DNA of 64,000 bases from Cacajao melanocephalus (Eukaryota; Chordata; Mammalia; Primates; Pitheciidae): assembly GCA_963573385.1 (NCBI GenBank), contig CAUYLG010004830.1, positions 18,181-82,180 of the forward strand, written 5' to 3'. Below are positions 47,141 through 59,500 of this stretch, in pieces. The notes under the pieces were generated by a model. That model was not told the origin of the DNA, searched no databases, and saw only the letters and a program-made list of their open reading frames with translations. The number at the start of each line of letters is the position of its first letter. Within the stretch, counting starts at the first letter, position 1. Made by a program: the position numbers and the translations under genes.

Positions 47141-48502
47141 CAGCCATTCTCTAGTTTTGGTTCTAGGAGAGATTTGAATTATTAAAAATTATTGAGGATT
47201 CCAAAGAGCTTTTGTTTTATGAGTTACAACTATTGATGTGTACTGTATTTTAAATTATAACTGTGAAATATTTAAAATATGTATTTAATTCATTGAAAAC
47301 TAACACTAGTAAATGCATATGTTAACAAATATTTTTTATGAAAAATTAATATTCTCCCCAAAATTAAGAAATACGGCATTGCTTTACATTTGTACATATC
47401 TCTAAATATCTCGTTATATCTCTTTATATTCAATCTGTGGCAATATGTTTTTAGTTGAAGTATGTGAAGCAAATCTGGTCTCACACAGATGTGTCACTGA
47501 GACAGCGGAGAGTATCTGAACAGACTTTTCCGATAAGTAATTGTAGATATTCATTTTAATACCATGGCAAAACTTGACAACAGGTGCTTTCTTAAAAGTC
47601 ACTTGCCATGTGAAATTTGAAACCATAGCAATGAACTTTTCTTACTGTTTATTACATTAAAATCATTGGTCAATCTACTTGTAATTGATTTATTCCCCAT
47701 ACAACGTATTAGTCATTTGGAAAATATTCAGTTTCTGAGTTATGCAGATCTTCCAAATGCTGACACATAACATTATTCAATATATTTTAAAAATCACGTG
47801 TTAATATCACCACCCAAAGTAGTCTAATCAAAAAAATCTTTAGGCAGTATGAAACTATCAAGCTCACTGGGGCAAATATATGTTTCCTGAAATTCTTGTT
47901 TTTACTTGAACATTCCAATTTTATCATTAACAACAAACACTGTCAATTATCTTTCTTGAAATATCAGGTTCACTTTAGTTATTTTTACGAAATCTGCCAA
48001 ATACCCAAGTCTAAATAAGATGGATTGTCTCTCAGTTGTTCTTTCAAGTGAAAATGGTGTTAAATGGAAAGAGCAGCCAGTTCAGCCAGCAACTCACACA
48101 AGAGCACAAGTGGTTGGCATGGAGACAAGAGCTACACCCAAGTCTATTTGCAGCAGAAGTGCTCTATGAGCAGTTCTCATTTTGTCACAGAATATCCAAA
48201 AATCATGTAGACAAAGGTTGAGATTTAACAAACATTAATTTCTACTGCTTCATCAAGGCTATTTTAAGGAAAAATGACTTCTTTTGGCACCTGTATTTGG
48301 GTGTACACATGGGTGAAGAATACAATAAGTACTAAGACAGGTTGACGCTAACATTTTTATCCACTGTTCCTTTTGTGCTGCCAGTACAAATGTCCTCCCA
48401 GTGAAAAAGGCAAATAACATCACATTACAGTGTTATTATGAAATAATTATTAGCTTGCAGACCCCCAAAAGGGCCCTGGGAATGACACTTTGAGAACCAT
48501 TG
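47141..48502 (+). mobile_element. hAT-Charlie-type DNA transposon remnant, about 1.36 kb
   Basis: The left end CAGCCATTCTCTAGTTTTGG aligns with the hAT-Charlie terminus CAGTGGTTCTCAAAGTTTGG, and the right end ACACTTTGAGAACCATTG is its inverted counterpart. The body (ATTGAGGATTCCAAAGAGCT, CTCACACAGATGTGTC, CTTGACAACAGGTGCTTTCT) matches an element I know from other mammalian loci. There is no transposase frame. A clean 8-bp target duplication was not found. Confidence 0.65.
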
Positions 48503-49023
48503 CTCTGTACCACTTCCGGATATGAGAAGTCAAGGTAGGTATCACAAAATCAGCATCAAGCATCAAACTAAGTCGTCAGTCTGAAATAGAATTCTGCCCG
48601 TTCAAATGATAGCTCCATCCTAGCAATCACTCCGCATTCACCCTTCTGGCTCTCATCTGGCTCAGCCCAAGGAACTGGGAAGTCTGGAACCTTCCTGCCA
48701 TTAGGTGAGATGACTTTTCTCTCCTGTCTGTTGAGATGGTTGCAAAGATGGCTGCTGTGCCTGCAAAAAACATGCTTCTCTGATGCACTGTGCTTGCCAG
48801 CCATGCCAATAACAAGAGCTTTTGAAGTGACCCAGCAATTCTGAATGCAGCCGGCCTGCCACATCAAAATAGCCTGTGGCCTCCTGGCCACAAAGCTCAG
48901 TTCCCCAAACACTGAGGCCTGGTCTCCACTGGACATGACCTCAGCTGACGAATCAGAATAGGCAAGGAAGCAAGACAACAGCCGATCGTCTTTAGCAATT
49001 CTTTCCCAGGCACATTTGCATGT
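48503..49023. other. Unassigned GC-richer segment with a 136-codon minus frame
   Basis: The minus frame 48568-48978 is the longest open frame in the window outside repeats. I recognise no domain. A second minus frame overlaps it. It lies exactly between a hAT element and an LTR. Confidence 0.45.
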
Positions 49024-49393
49024 TGATATGGTTTGGCTGTGTCCCCACCCAAAACTATCTTAAATTCTAGTTCCCATAATTCTCAAGTGTCATGGGAGGG
49101 ACCCGGTGGAAGGTAATTGAATCATGGAGGCAGTTACCCCCATACTGCTGTTTTCATAATAGTGAGTTCTCACGAGATCCGATGGTTTTATAAGGGGATA
49201 TTCCCTCTTTTGCTCAGTACTTCTCCTTCCTGCCGTCATGTGAAAAAGGACATGTTGGCTTTGCCTTCTGCCATAATTGTAAGTTTCCTGAGGCCTCCCC
49301 AGCCCTATAGATCTGTCAGTCAATTCAACCTTTTTCCCTTTTGAATCACCCAGTCTCGAGCAGTTCTTTAAAGCGGTATGAGAATGGACTCAT
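49024..49393 (+). mobile_element. MST-type MaLR solo LTR
   Basis: TGATATGGTTTGGCTGTGTC to GAATGGACTCA. AGGGACCCGGTGGAAGGTAA, TTCTCACGAGATCCGATGG and GGCCTCCCCAGCC are diagnostic. CATGT before and TATGT after are a likely 5-bp duplication with one change. It shares orientation and class with the LTR at 30553. Confidence 0.88.
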
Positions 49394-50068
49394 ATGTTTA
49401 CTGGCAGCCAGAACGAAGGAAGTCCAGGGTACCCATGCTGTTTTCTGTCTTATTACCACGTCTCCAATTTTGGCAGGGCTGAAAAATGACACTTTCAGAC
49501 TTCTCAGAAAAACAACATGCTGGGATGTGGGTTTCAAGTTAGACTATGGCTAACTGCTTTAAAAGAGCAGTGCTTGTAAAGTCATCTGAATAATCCTCAA
49601 GACATTGACCTTGTGCAAATGAACTTGGAAGAAATGTAAAGGGGTTATCTGAAGCAGGAAAACATGTAAATAGGACTGAGTTCTATCATGCATTGTAGAT
49701 CTTACCCATACAGGCTGGCTGTTATGCAGTGCCAATTCCTAGGGGAAGGTTTAGGAGCAAAGTCCAGATCAAAGCACCTCTAAGCTATTGTCCATGATAA
49801 GCTTATGCCATTGTGTCCAGAAGACACTGTGTTCAGAGTGGGTTCAGAGTGGTTATGGGGTATGTGGGTTTGTATATGAGAGAGAGAGATATATATAGAA
49901 ACAGAGAAAACAATTTGAGAGTTGGGGTAGGGAGTGGAGAACACATGAAGCATACTACCTTAAACCAAACCAGACAGCCTCTAGATATTCCCCAGCAGTC
50001 ACCCAATTCCTTCCTGCCAGGACAGAAATGAAGTCCCCTGGGGGAAGCAGAACAGGGCAAGGGATCTG
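49394..50068. other. Unassigned sequence
   Basis: Short (GA)n-(TA)n run near 49878-49900. Overlapping frames on both strands, no motif. Confidence 0.5.
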
Positions 50069-50069
50069 C

Positions 50070-50290
50070 TAGGACTCTGGATTCAAAGTCCAGCTCTGTC
50101 ATTTCCCGGATGGATGGCCTTTGGCATATTACCCAACCCAACCATTATCTGCTTCGGTTCACCATCTACAAAATGGGAACCACAGTAGTGTCTACATCCC
50201 AGAGGGTTATTATGAGGATTAAATGGGCTAATGTCTACAAGACTGTTTAGAACAGTATCTGGCACAGTGGAAGCCGATGTAACGGTATGG
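50070..50290 (+). mobile_element. MIR SINE, nearly full length
   Basis: GACTCTGGATTCAAAGTCCA GCTCTG, GGTTCACCATCTACAAAATG, GGGTTATTATGAGGATTAAA, AGTATCTGGCACAGTGG follow MIR in order. Confidence 0.78.
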
Positions 50291-50569
50291 ATGATTTTTC
50301 CAGTGCCTGTCCTATACAAAGACATGGAATTATATATTTTAGCTCAATCACTGAGTGATGTAAACTCACCCCTAAGGAGGCATAGATACTTACGCACATC
50401 TTTAGAACAAAAAGATAATGGATGTTCAGCAGCATGATTAAGTTAGTCATCCACAAATGTCATTAGAATAAATCATGAATAATGTGTATGCTTTAAGCAC
50501 TGTTTAGCCATTAACTTTAAAATTTTTCATTTAGCTTTGTGAAGCATGCCCTATAGAACATAACTACCA
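50291..50569. other. Unassigned sequence
   Basis: AT-rich; no feature seen. Confidence 0.5.
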
Positions 50570-50570
50570 T

Positions 50571-50907
50571 AGTAGCTCTCAACTTGTTGAAGCATAAAGA
50601 CCTCTTTAATTGTTTTTAGAAACACAGACCACCCCTCCGCACCCCTGCCTCACACAGGCATATGCGTGCATGTACACAAACACACACAGTCACCTTACTG
50701 CTAGGCTTTTCTTATTTTCCTGCTACTTTTTGATTGAGAAAAAGTACTGCTTTGAAAGTGACCAAAAATTTAAGAACACCTTCAAACATATTTATATAAA
50801 ACATTATGTATGCAGATGTGCACTGACAATGGTTGGTCCCCAGATAGGTTCCAGGAGTCTTCTATTAATTCTTCAAGGGTCTGTGTTCTATGGATTGGGA
50901 GCCACTT
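50571..50907. mobile_element. Probable non-autonomous hAT element
   Basis: AGTAGCTCTCAACTT at the left and GGATTGGGAGCCACT at the right are imperfect inverted copies (11 of 15) and resemble hAT termini (CAGTGGTTCTCAACC). The 337-bp body carries no frame. Target duplications are not clear. Confidence 0.5.
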
Positions 50908-52480
50908 TCCCAGGAGAATGGTATGTTCTGAATTGGAAATTGGATTCTTAAAGAAATTCAATTCCATTAAAATAAAAATTCATTAACTGAGTAAAAGTTA
51001 AACCCCAGGATCCCAACTTCAAATATCACATGGAGTGGTCTCCACATGCTTGCATTGGTTAATGTACAACAGGCAAGGGATCTTTACACTATTATTTCAA
51101 GAAGCAAAAGGCCAACATTTTATATGTCTTCTCTCGGAATAGCTGGATTTCCTCTCACATAATCTCCCGCAGTTCGCCTTAAAACATTTCATTGTTTACT
51201 CCTTCAGGAATCTGACTCACTGCAGGAAAGACATTAAACAGCAAAGAACACAGATAATCCCTTGTAGTTTCTACAGGAACCTCAATTCCAGAGATAAAAT
51301 GGAAAGGACCCAAATTTCCTAGAACTAATAGGGACCCATGGAAACATCCCAGTGCAAGAACATAGAAGCTCAATGAGTTGGGTATTTTTCAGAAAATTTA
51401 AACTAGGATAACAAGGATTTTAGAACCTTTCTTCTGCTGATAGGAGCTTCCTCTGTGTGACATAGAACACAAACCCAAACACTGACTTCTGTTTTTTAGA
51501 TTTAAAAGTATTAAATACATATATGAATTAAAATGTTAAACTATATATACCCATATAAAATACATACACACACACACACCCCTGCTGAAATCATATTTGA
51601 AAATAAGGTTCCCAATTCTTTTCTTCTATGCTTTTCATTTCCTTTGAGAGCAAATAAAAAAATAACCCTTCACATTACCACATTTTACTATCACTTTAAA
51701 GGAGTCGTTTTTATTTTAGGACATAATGTGCAAAATCATGCTATTTAACACTACATTATATTCACACATCATGCAAGTTAAATAAAGATACCTTGCCGAT
51801 TTCTTAATATAGATTCAGCTAAGATTAGTTATGCATCTACCACCTTAACATTCAGATTGGGGAAAGAAAAAAAAAAGCCTTAGTTAAAAATCACGCTTGC
51901 ATGGTAAGTGCTTAGAATTTCATGGTTCATTTAAGAGCATCACAATCAAGAACTTAATTATGTTAAAAGAGAATAGCATCTTCTTAACAGCCAAAATTAC
52001 ATTCCCCCTTAATTTCTCTCCTTCACCCCACAAAGTAGATCATTTTCCTTAATCTGTTGTTTTTTGACCTATGAAATAAGAAAGTTAGCTAGATGATTTT
52101 AAGGTTTGGTTCTGTCATGCTGTGATTTTATGATTTCTAGGGAATAGACTGATGAAGAGGCCAAAAGGGAACAGAGCCTCCTCCCTATGAGAATTAGGCC
52201 AATTCAATTCCTAAACAAAACAATACTTCCCTTGGCACCTAACAACTGAAGTGTGCCCCAGGGCGCTGTCAGTGGTCTGAGAACTTGGAGCAGAAAGGCA
52301 GCAAAGTATTACAGAATGACAGCTCTCCCCAACCCTCTTCTGTGGTTTCACATTGAAACATGCGTCTAACACCACGCTACTCAACAAATCACTGAATGTC
52401 AAAAAACACAGATTCCTCCCAACCAAAATCTGTGTGTTATGGCACCAGGATGGACTGAGAACTAATAATGGGAGTGGTTT
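50908..52480. other. Unassigned AT-rich sequence
   Basis: No gene or young repeat over 1.6 kb. A short (CA)n run is at 51561-51580. TATATATATATATAA at 52482-52496 abuts the L1 that follows. Confidence 0.5.
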
Positions 52481-53146
52481 TATATATATATATAAATCTA
52501 AGAGGTACAAGTGCAGTTTTGTTACATGGACATTTTGAGTAGTGGTCAAGTCTGGGCTTTTTGTCTGTCACCCCAATAATGTACATTGTTCCCATTAAGG
52601 AATTTCTCAGCCCTCACCCCTGCCCACTTCATACCCTTCTGAGATGCTAATGTCTGTTACTCCACATTCTGTGTCTATTTGTACACATTGCTCAGCCCCC
52701 ACCTTAAAAGTGATAACATGCTGCTTTTCACTTTCTGTTTCTAAATAATTTAACATAATGGCCTCCAATTCCATCTACATGGCTTCAAAAGACACGATTT
52801 TATTCTTTTATATGGCTGAATAGTATTCCATTGTGAATACTATCGTGAACATACCACATTTTTTAAATCTAGTCATTCATGGATGGATACTTAGGTTGAT
52901 TCCGTAGCTTTGCTATTGTGAATAGTGCTGTGATAAACATACAAGTTCGAGTATCTTTTAATATAATAATTTCCTTTCCTTTGAGTAAATACCATCCAGT
53001 AGTGGGATTGCTGGATCAACTGGTAGTTCTATTTTTAATTATTTAAGAAATCTCCATACTGTTTTCCATAGAGATTATACTAATTTACATTCCCACCAAC
53101 AGAGTATATTTCTTTCCCTTCAACATGCTATTTTTTTGACTTTTTT
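52481..53146 (-). mobile_element. L1 LINE 3' end fragment, minus orientation
   Basis: AAATCTAAGAGGTACAAGTG marks the 3' UTR end, read in reverse. TGGCTGAATAGTATTCCATT, GTGATAAACATACAAGTTCG and GTGGGATTGCTGGATCAACT are classic antisense L1 3' sequences. It continues past the Alu at 53427-53452 (TGACTTTTTAATAATAGCCA), so the Alu sits inside it. Diverged, and older than the human-specific L1s. Confidence 0.92.
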
Positions 53147-53426
53147 TTTTTTTAAGACAGAGTCTCATTCTGCTGCCCAGGCTAGAGTGCAGTGATCACA
53201 GCTCACTGTAACCTCAAACCCCTGGGCTCAAGCAATCCTTTTTCCTCAGCCTCCCAAGTAGCTCAAACTACAAGTGGGCCACCATGCCCATCTAATGTTT
53301 CTATTTTTTGAGACAAGAGTCTTGCTATGTTGCCCAGGCTAGTCTCAAACTCCTGGGCTCAAGTGATCCTCTTGCCTTAGCCTCTCCCAGTGTGGGGATT
53401 ACAGGCATGAACCATCACATATGGCC
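53147..53426 (-). mobile_element. AluJ element, minus orientation, nested in L1
   Basis: T run, AAGACAGAGTCTCATTCTGC to CACATATGGCC, with the J-type right-arm spelling CTTGCTATGTTGCCCAGG. TATTTTTGACTTTT (53427-53440) repeats TATTTTTTTGACTTTT before the element, the target duplication. Confidence 0.93.
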
Positions 53427-53452
53427 TATTTTTGACTTTTTAATAATAGCCA
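53427..53452 (-). mobile_element. Remaining piece of the interrupted L1
   Basis: TGACTTTTTAATAATAGCCA is the next part of the antisense L1. Similarity ends shortly after it. Confidence 0.7.
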
Positions 53453-54198
53453 GTTCATGGAAGATTAATGGTGGAGAGAGGAACTTATTTTTAGATCAGC
53501 AAATCTAATAATAACTTCCAGTCTAAGTAGCAAACTGTGTTTTGCAAGTTACTATAAATGTACAATATAATCCTCCATGCTATAGAAGTAAATAATTCAC
53601 TATCGTTGTGGATAATATTCAAGTTGGTTCAATTAAAAGAAAGTCTAACTGGTGATGCGTCACGTTCCCCCAGTAAACATAGCATGAGACAAAGGCTTAT
53701 AGGTAGATAGTTTGTTTGGGAATGTGATCCCAGAAAGTAAAAGGAAGGAGAGAGTGAAACAAAGGAAAGAAAGCCCAACACCCATGTGATGCTGAAGGGG
53801 TTGACCACTTGGTGACTTGCTGCTCTATTATGCAAAACCTTTTCAGGAGCCTTAGGAAATACAACTCAGAGCTATGCATGAAAAAGAATCAAGAGAGAAA
53901 CATTTACCCATCACCTTCCATTATCCACTTGTCAAGGTTTCTCTTATGGGTGTTAACATCCTTGCACTTCCTGCTTATACATGTATGAGTGCCCAGTCAG
54001 CTCCCACAGGAGTACATGACAAAGTTAGAGGAGCCTCTGGACAGAAAGCAAGAAGCACAGGCCTAAACCAATGAGCTGCTAGGGTGTACCTATATGATGC
54101 TGGTTGAAACCTGTGCAGAACTGTTTGCTCAGCAGTGGCTGCAATACGAATTCAGGCCAAGATGATTTGAATTGGTGCACGCAAGTATCAGGCTACGT
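53453..54198. other. Unassigned sequence
   Basis: 53660-53870 (GATAGTTTGTTTGGGAATGTGATCCCAG...) looks like a fragment of an old interspersed repeat that I cannot name. No gene. Confidence 0.4.
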
Positions 54199-54590
54199 GT
54201 ATCAGTTAGGATGGGCCAGTTCTGCTGCAGTAACAAATGACCTTGCAATTTCAATGGCTTACAACAACAAAGGTTTATTTTTCATTCATGCTACAAATCC
54301 GATATGGGTCAGCTATGGTTCTGTGCCACTTTCTTCACTCCAGGACCAAAGTTGACAAAACATTCTCTATCAGGATCACTGCCAGTCATTGTGACTAATG
54401 GAAAAGATTTAATTTGTGAACCATGCAGTTTTGTAAAGCTTCTGTCTGGAAGAGAGCCACATCACTTCTGCTCACCTTTCATTAACCAAAGCATGTCAGA
54501 GTTCAAAGGGGTAAGACACATAATACTCCTGCAGGGAGGGGAAATGCAAGAAAGGTGATTTCAAGAGGAGAAACATAATCTGTCATACTG
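54199..54590 (-). mobile_element. Old MaLR-type LTR, minus orientation
   Basis: TGTATCAGTTAGGATGGGCC, TCTGCTGCAGTAACAAATGA, GGCTTACAACAACAAAGGTT, CCATGCAGTTTTG is the reverse complement of an MLT1-like LTR 3' end (…GTTACTGCAG…CCTGACTGATACA). Subfamily not asserted. The right boundary is approximate. Confidence 0.55.
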
Positions 54591-54824
54591 TGCCTTCATT
54601 TTCATGGGGAGAAAGCCAAGGGTAAGAAAAACAATTCACTCTGGGAAACCCTGTGCAAATTCCTTCACAGCACCATCTTCTCTTTCAGCACATGGCCACC
54701 CAATATTTTTAGAAATATTAAGTCCTAATCAAGAAAGCAGATCACTTTAAGTAGATCATTTTCCAAAGGGGAAACAAAAGGCATAGAGGATATCTTTGGG
54801 TGAAGCATTTGAAAGCCTTTGTAA
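54591..54824. other. Unassigned sequence
   Basis: No feature recognised. Confidence 0.5.
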
Positions 54825-54960
54825 TTCCTATACTGTACATTTCTTCATTTTATAGATGTTAAGATGAGTTTAGTTCTCAGAATCACACATGAATTGACTT
54901 CAAAGCAACTTAATGACAGGCCTGGGACTAGGACTTGGTTCTCTGTATTTCCCATTCTGG
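54825..54960 (+). mobile_element. MIR SINE fragment
   Basis: TTCTTCATTTTATAGATGTT, GAATCACACATGAATTG, GACAGGCCTGGGACTAGGAC match the MIR centre and 3' part. Confidence 0.55.
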
Positions 54961-55640
54961 GGTAAAGTTAATGGGGAACATTATGGTCATAATTCTATAT
55001 TCAAATTGGGAAGCAGAGACTAAACAATTAGACATGTAACACAGATAATTTCAAATTCTGCCACGTTCTAGAAAGACAGTAAGAGAGTGATATGATGATG
55101 AGTGGTGGGGTACCGAAATGATGGTCTCTCTGAGGAGGCAACATGTATAAAAAATCATTAAACCACTTATGTAAAATCGCTATCTGATTTTTAATAATAG
55201 TTAGCAACATTATCCTCTAGGGGATGCTGCTCATCTATGAAGACCTCTGAATGGATTTCACCCTGTGTGCTGTCTCTCCACTTCCCACTCCCCGCTAAAT
55301 CTCTCTCTCTTAATTGGCCATTATTATATTTTTTTGTAGCTGAACTTATTAAATGAGATTTTATGAGTGCTGTTCTTAATTTGAAAATCAAGCAAGTAAA
55401 CTATTTTATACACCCATTACCTAAATTAAGTTGCTTTTTAAGTATTTTCTGTATATCAAGAAGCCTTTAAAAGAAAATTCATCTTCTCTCCCTACCAGCT
55501 TCAGCCACCTCCTCTTCCTTTACCAGGATCTAATTCTTGTTGAAGAAAGATTTCTTTTCAATTCTGCATTTGGGCAAAACTACAGGTTCCATTAAAAACT
55601 TCCTTTCTAAGCTCTCTTGGACAGAAATATATGCAGTCAA
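54961..55640. other. Unassigned sequence
   Basis: No gene or clear repeat. Confidence 0.5.
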
Positions 55641-55649
55641 CAGATTTCT

Positions 55650-56215
55650 AAGGATGACCCCAATGATTCTTGTTCTTGTGTAATCCCCCGCTTTCGAGTG
55701 TGGGTGGAACCTGTGATTATATGATAAATGGCACTCTCGTGATGAGGTTACAGTACGTGACAAAAGGGAGATTATTCTCTTGGGTTGGCCTAATCTAATC
55801 TAATACCTTGAGCCCTTTAAAGGCTTAGTGTTTCTCTGGCTAGAAAATAAGAAGTCAGAGAAATTCAAAGCTTGAGAAGAACTCAACCCACCATTGCTGG
55901 TTTGAAGATGGAGGGTGACGTATGAAAAGGAGTGAGGGCAGCCTCAATGGGAAACTCCTAACTGTAGCTGCAAGGAATTCTCCCAACAAACTAAATGAGC
56001 TTAGAAGTGGATTCTCCCCTCACCAGAACCTCCAAATACGAGCCCCGGCTGGCTGATACCTTAATTTTGGCTTTCTGAGACTCTGAGCAGAGAATCCAGT
56101 CAAGCTTGGGACTTGCCCAGAATTCTGACCCAGAATTACGAGATAATAAATGGATGTTATTTTTAGCAGCTAAGTTGGTGGCCATTTGTTATGCAGCAAT
56201 GGAAAACTAATGCAA
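55650..56215 (+). mobile_element. MLT1-group MaLR LTR
   Basis: TTTGAAGATGGAGGGTGACG, CAAACTAAATGAGCTTAGAA, CCCCGGCTGGCTGATACC, GAGACTCTGAGCAGAGAATC, ATTACGAGATAATAAATGG, GGAAAACTAATGCAAC run through a long MLT1-group LTR in sense. AATAAA (near 56145) is its poly(A) signal. The left boundary is approximate. Confidence 0.75.
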
Positions 56216-56690
56216 CATGTAACTAGATTTATCAACCGTGGTGTTCTGTTAAACAGCTAAATAATGACTCTTTCCCACCTTCAGAATGTGCACCATTAAT
56301 TCTCACAAAAGGAAGAGAATTCAATGAGGGACAGAGGGAGGAGGTCAGTGATGGAAAGACAGGACCCAAAGTGGGACAGACTAATGGGAAACACCAACCC
56401 TGCCCAGCTGTATGGCATTATTCTCAGGTGAGGCCATCAACCACTCTTAAGAAAGAAAGAGGGAGAATAACTAGGGTGAACTACAGTGTACCAAACCACT
56501 AGTGACAGGAATCTAGACACAACCAACCAATTTTCTTTTCAATTCTTAGCACATAGGGCAGAAAGGAATGGGGAGATCATGAAATTTTTTAAAAGATGCC
56601 AAGCATTTATGACATTTTTCTGATTGATTATATGCAGAGAGTTCAGAAGCATTTACATACTGCAGCAGACAAAACACTGTGTTGTTCATC
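56216..56690. other. Unassigned sequence
   Basis: No feature recognised. Confidence 0.5.
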
Positions 56691-56699
56691 TAATGCCAT

Positions 56700-57053
56700 T
56701 TTTTTTTTCCTTTTTCTTAGCACAAAAAAAAAGGCTTTAGTTTCCAGGCTTTCTTACAGACAGGTGGGGGCCACTTGATGGAGCTCTGGTCAATGGGACG
56801 TAAGCAGAAATAACAGAAGTCACTTCCAGGGCTCACTCTTAAAAATCATCATGTTTTAAGATGATATGAGACTAGATGGAGGGAGCTTGGACCCCTGAGT
56901 CACTGAAAGGAAGAAAGCCTCCACAGACCCTAAGGCCTTCGCAGGAGCCAGAAGTAAGTATTTATTATGTTAAGGTTTTGAATTTGGGGGTTTGGGGGAG
57001 GAGCAGATAGTTTCTTATTAAAGCATGCCCTACACTATCCTGAATAATACACA
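56700..57053 (+). mobile_element. Old MaLR-type LTR, plus orientation
   Basis: GAGCTTGGACCCCTGAGTCA, CAGAAGTAAGTATTTATTAT, GTTTGGGGGAGG, CTATCCTGAATAATACAC follow the 3' half of an MLT1-like LTR (…CCTGACTAATACA). Strongly diverged. The left boundary is approximate. Confidence 0.55.
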
Positions 57054-57292
57054 CATATTTTATTATTTAACAGTTTTATATGCAGTTTCTTTCTCTTAGG
57101 TATTTTTCTTGTTTTAGCATAACACCCAAGCATTACACAGGAATTGGAATATCAAATTTAATTAATGTTGTAAGAAATTCCTATCCTAACACCTTTTGAT
57201 GTTTATACTAGATGATTTCTGTCTTACATAAAATACAAAGAAGAGTATGTAAATCCTGATGGATGGATGTATACATGTGTGTGTCTATGTTT

Positions 57293-57385
57293 TATATATA
57301 TATATATATACACACACACACATGCACACACACATTTGTACTTGTGTGTGCCTGAGTATAAATACATACACACACATATGTAAAT
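57293..57385. repeat. (TA)n-(CA)n compound microsatellite
   Basis: ATATATATATATATAT passes into CACACACACACATGCACACACACA, then scattered CA units. Confidence 0.95.
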
Positions 57386-59139
57386 TTATACATAATTACC
57401 AGTAATACGAATAATGGCAAACTCCCTTCTGCAATGCCAAATTAAAGTATGCTTATCCTTAACTACAGTTCCATGCCCCCCTGCGCCCACCCCCAAATCA
57501 GGCAAAAAGCCTCCCTCTCGGATCTTTTCAGCTAATTTAAGGAATGTCAACATGGAACAAAGACAAGTTATTAGAAGAACTCACGTTTGTTTAGCAAGGA
57601 GAAGGACCCACAATGAGAAGTTAAAATTATCTTCAAGAACATTCAGAAAAGGTGTTAACTATTTACAAACCAGGAGGCAAAAGTAAATTCACTGAACTCT
57701 CTAACCCAATCACCCGTTTTTCCATTTACTTGAATTTCAAAAGACCTAAAAAGAGACAAAGGACTTTCCATACTCCTGAATGTACAAGATTATAATTAAC
57801 CTAACATCTGCTTCAAATTTACTATTATCTATTAAAGAATAAATAATTTTACAGCCCTCTAATGTAGGTCTTAAGCTTTAAATCACTGACCATTACTAAT
57901 AAGCAGCTTAATAGCAAGAATGCCCTAAATAGAGCCACAGACCACAATTTCACTGAGCATAAATCATCATCATTTTTAATGCAAAGGCAACAGCAAATCT
58001 CTATAATTACTGGGTGCATTCTGAATCATTTTCATTATTACTGCACTGGCCCCATTAAAAACCCAAAACTCTGAACTGCATGGAATGTAAAACTGGAATT
58101 ATGACACACTACAAACGCTAATTGAAATCCATAAATTTTCTACCAGTATCCAGAATTAATTTTGTTGCCAAAGAATTTCAGCTATGCAGAATTAACTTTG
58201 AAAGTGTTGATTTTGTCTACAGCAATAAGCAACAGCATTTTACACTGCCAAATTTGGTGGTCTATTCTGGAACCAAATTATGTGAATTGTTTCTTATTCA
58301 CTCAGGAGCTTACATTTCTACGGCAAATAATGATATGCAAAAAATAGAGTAAAAAGTCAAATAGAATATACCATCCACAAAAGGATATAAAGTAGTACAT
58401 CTCTTCCCATTCCACTGCAAAACCTTCACCCATCAGAGCTGACGACAACAGACCCTGCACCATCTGCAGAAATTGATCTCCTTACTGAAAATGGCAAAGA
58501 TATGTCACTAAATTTGCAAAAGGGCAACAAAGACACTATGACAACAGTTTTATTTGTGTAAATATAAGAAATGAATACACAATAATCCACCAAGCCATTT
58601 GAGAGATGGCCATACTCTGAATATAACTTTCTATATAAGTGTAAGTGCTTATAACTTAATAACCACTTCTTAAAAACCCTTAATACTCCTCTGATACATA
58701 CTTTAGATAACTATAAGTTAAGTTATTTTGCTACACATGTGAATTTATATAAATATTACTCTGGGAAGAATGGCTGGTTATGTGGGAAAATCTGAAACAG
58801 TGTATCTTTCAGAATTTCAGATAAATATTCCATAAATGCTAGAATTCACATGAATATATCTTAAGATTCTATTTACTATTAACATCATACAGCTGATCAT
58901 GCAACACAAGTCAGTTCATTAAAATCAAATTTTCTATATTTTGACATTAACTTGTCTGTTATCCACACTGGGGGTTACAGCCCTGCAAACCCAACAATTT
59001 TCTTATAGAAATATGTTGTGCCACCTTAGGAAGTATTTTATAAATTATGTGCATTATAATTTTCTATTCATAGCATACTGTTAAGGGCCTTAATCTCCTG
59101 TATCTTAATTTTAAACATACTTTTCTTATTACCTTTAAA
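57386..59139. other. Repeat-free stretch with homeodomain-like motifs
   Basis: No transposon seen. 57860-58360 contains many TAAT/ATTA cores (ATTACTAATAAG, ATAATTACTGGG, CATTATTACTG, GCTAATTGAAATCC), as developmental enhancers often do. Frames of 76 and 90 codons have no domain. Function unknown. Confidence 0.35.
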
Positions 59140-59500
59140 AGAGAGGAGCTAGCTCTCCCTTAAACATCCCTTTCCGACGCCACACTTCTGCTCGTATTTT
59201 ATACTCTCCTGCAATGCCTCCAAACCTCCCAACTCATATCTAGACCTCACTACATGTCCAGATCACCTCATCCTGAAGAATTCATTCTCCTTATTCTGAA
59301 CTCTTAGTTCATTTCTAACAACCATCCTGATTTCCTATATTTGCTGTCTTATGCTGTCACTTAACTTATGCATTTAATATTTCACAGATTTGTCTTTGTC
59401 AATTATAAGCTCATTATTAGAGACCGTATCTTAAAGCTGCAGTAGTAAAGAAAATTGTTCATAATTCTCAATACCTAGCCCGTGCATAATTTCAGAACGA
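59140..59500 (+). mobile_element. Possible L2 3' region
   Basis: A pyrimidine-rich part (CTCCTGCAATGCCTCCAAAC) then TCAATTATAAGCTCATTATT, ATACCTAGCCCGTGCATAAT loosely fits the L2 end (…CTGTAAGCTCCTTGAGG…CCTAGCACAGTGCC). Weak. Confidence 0.4.
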
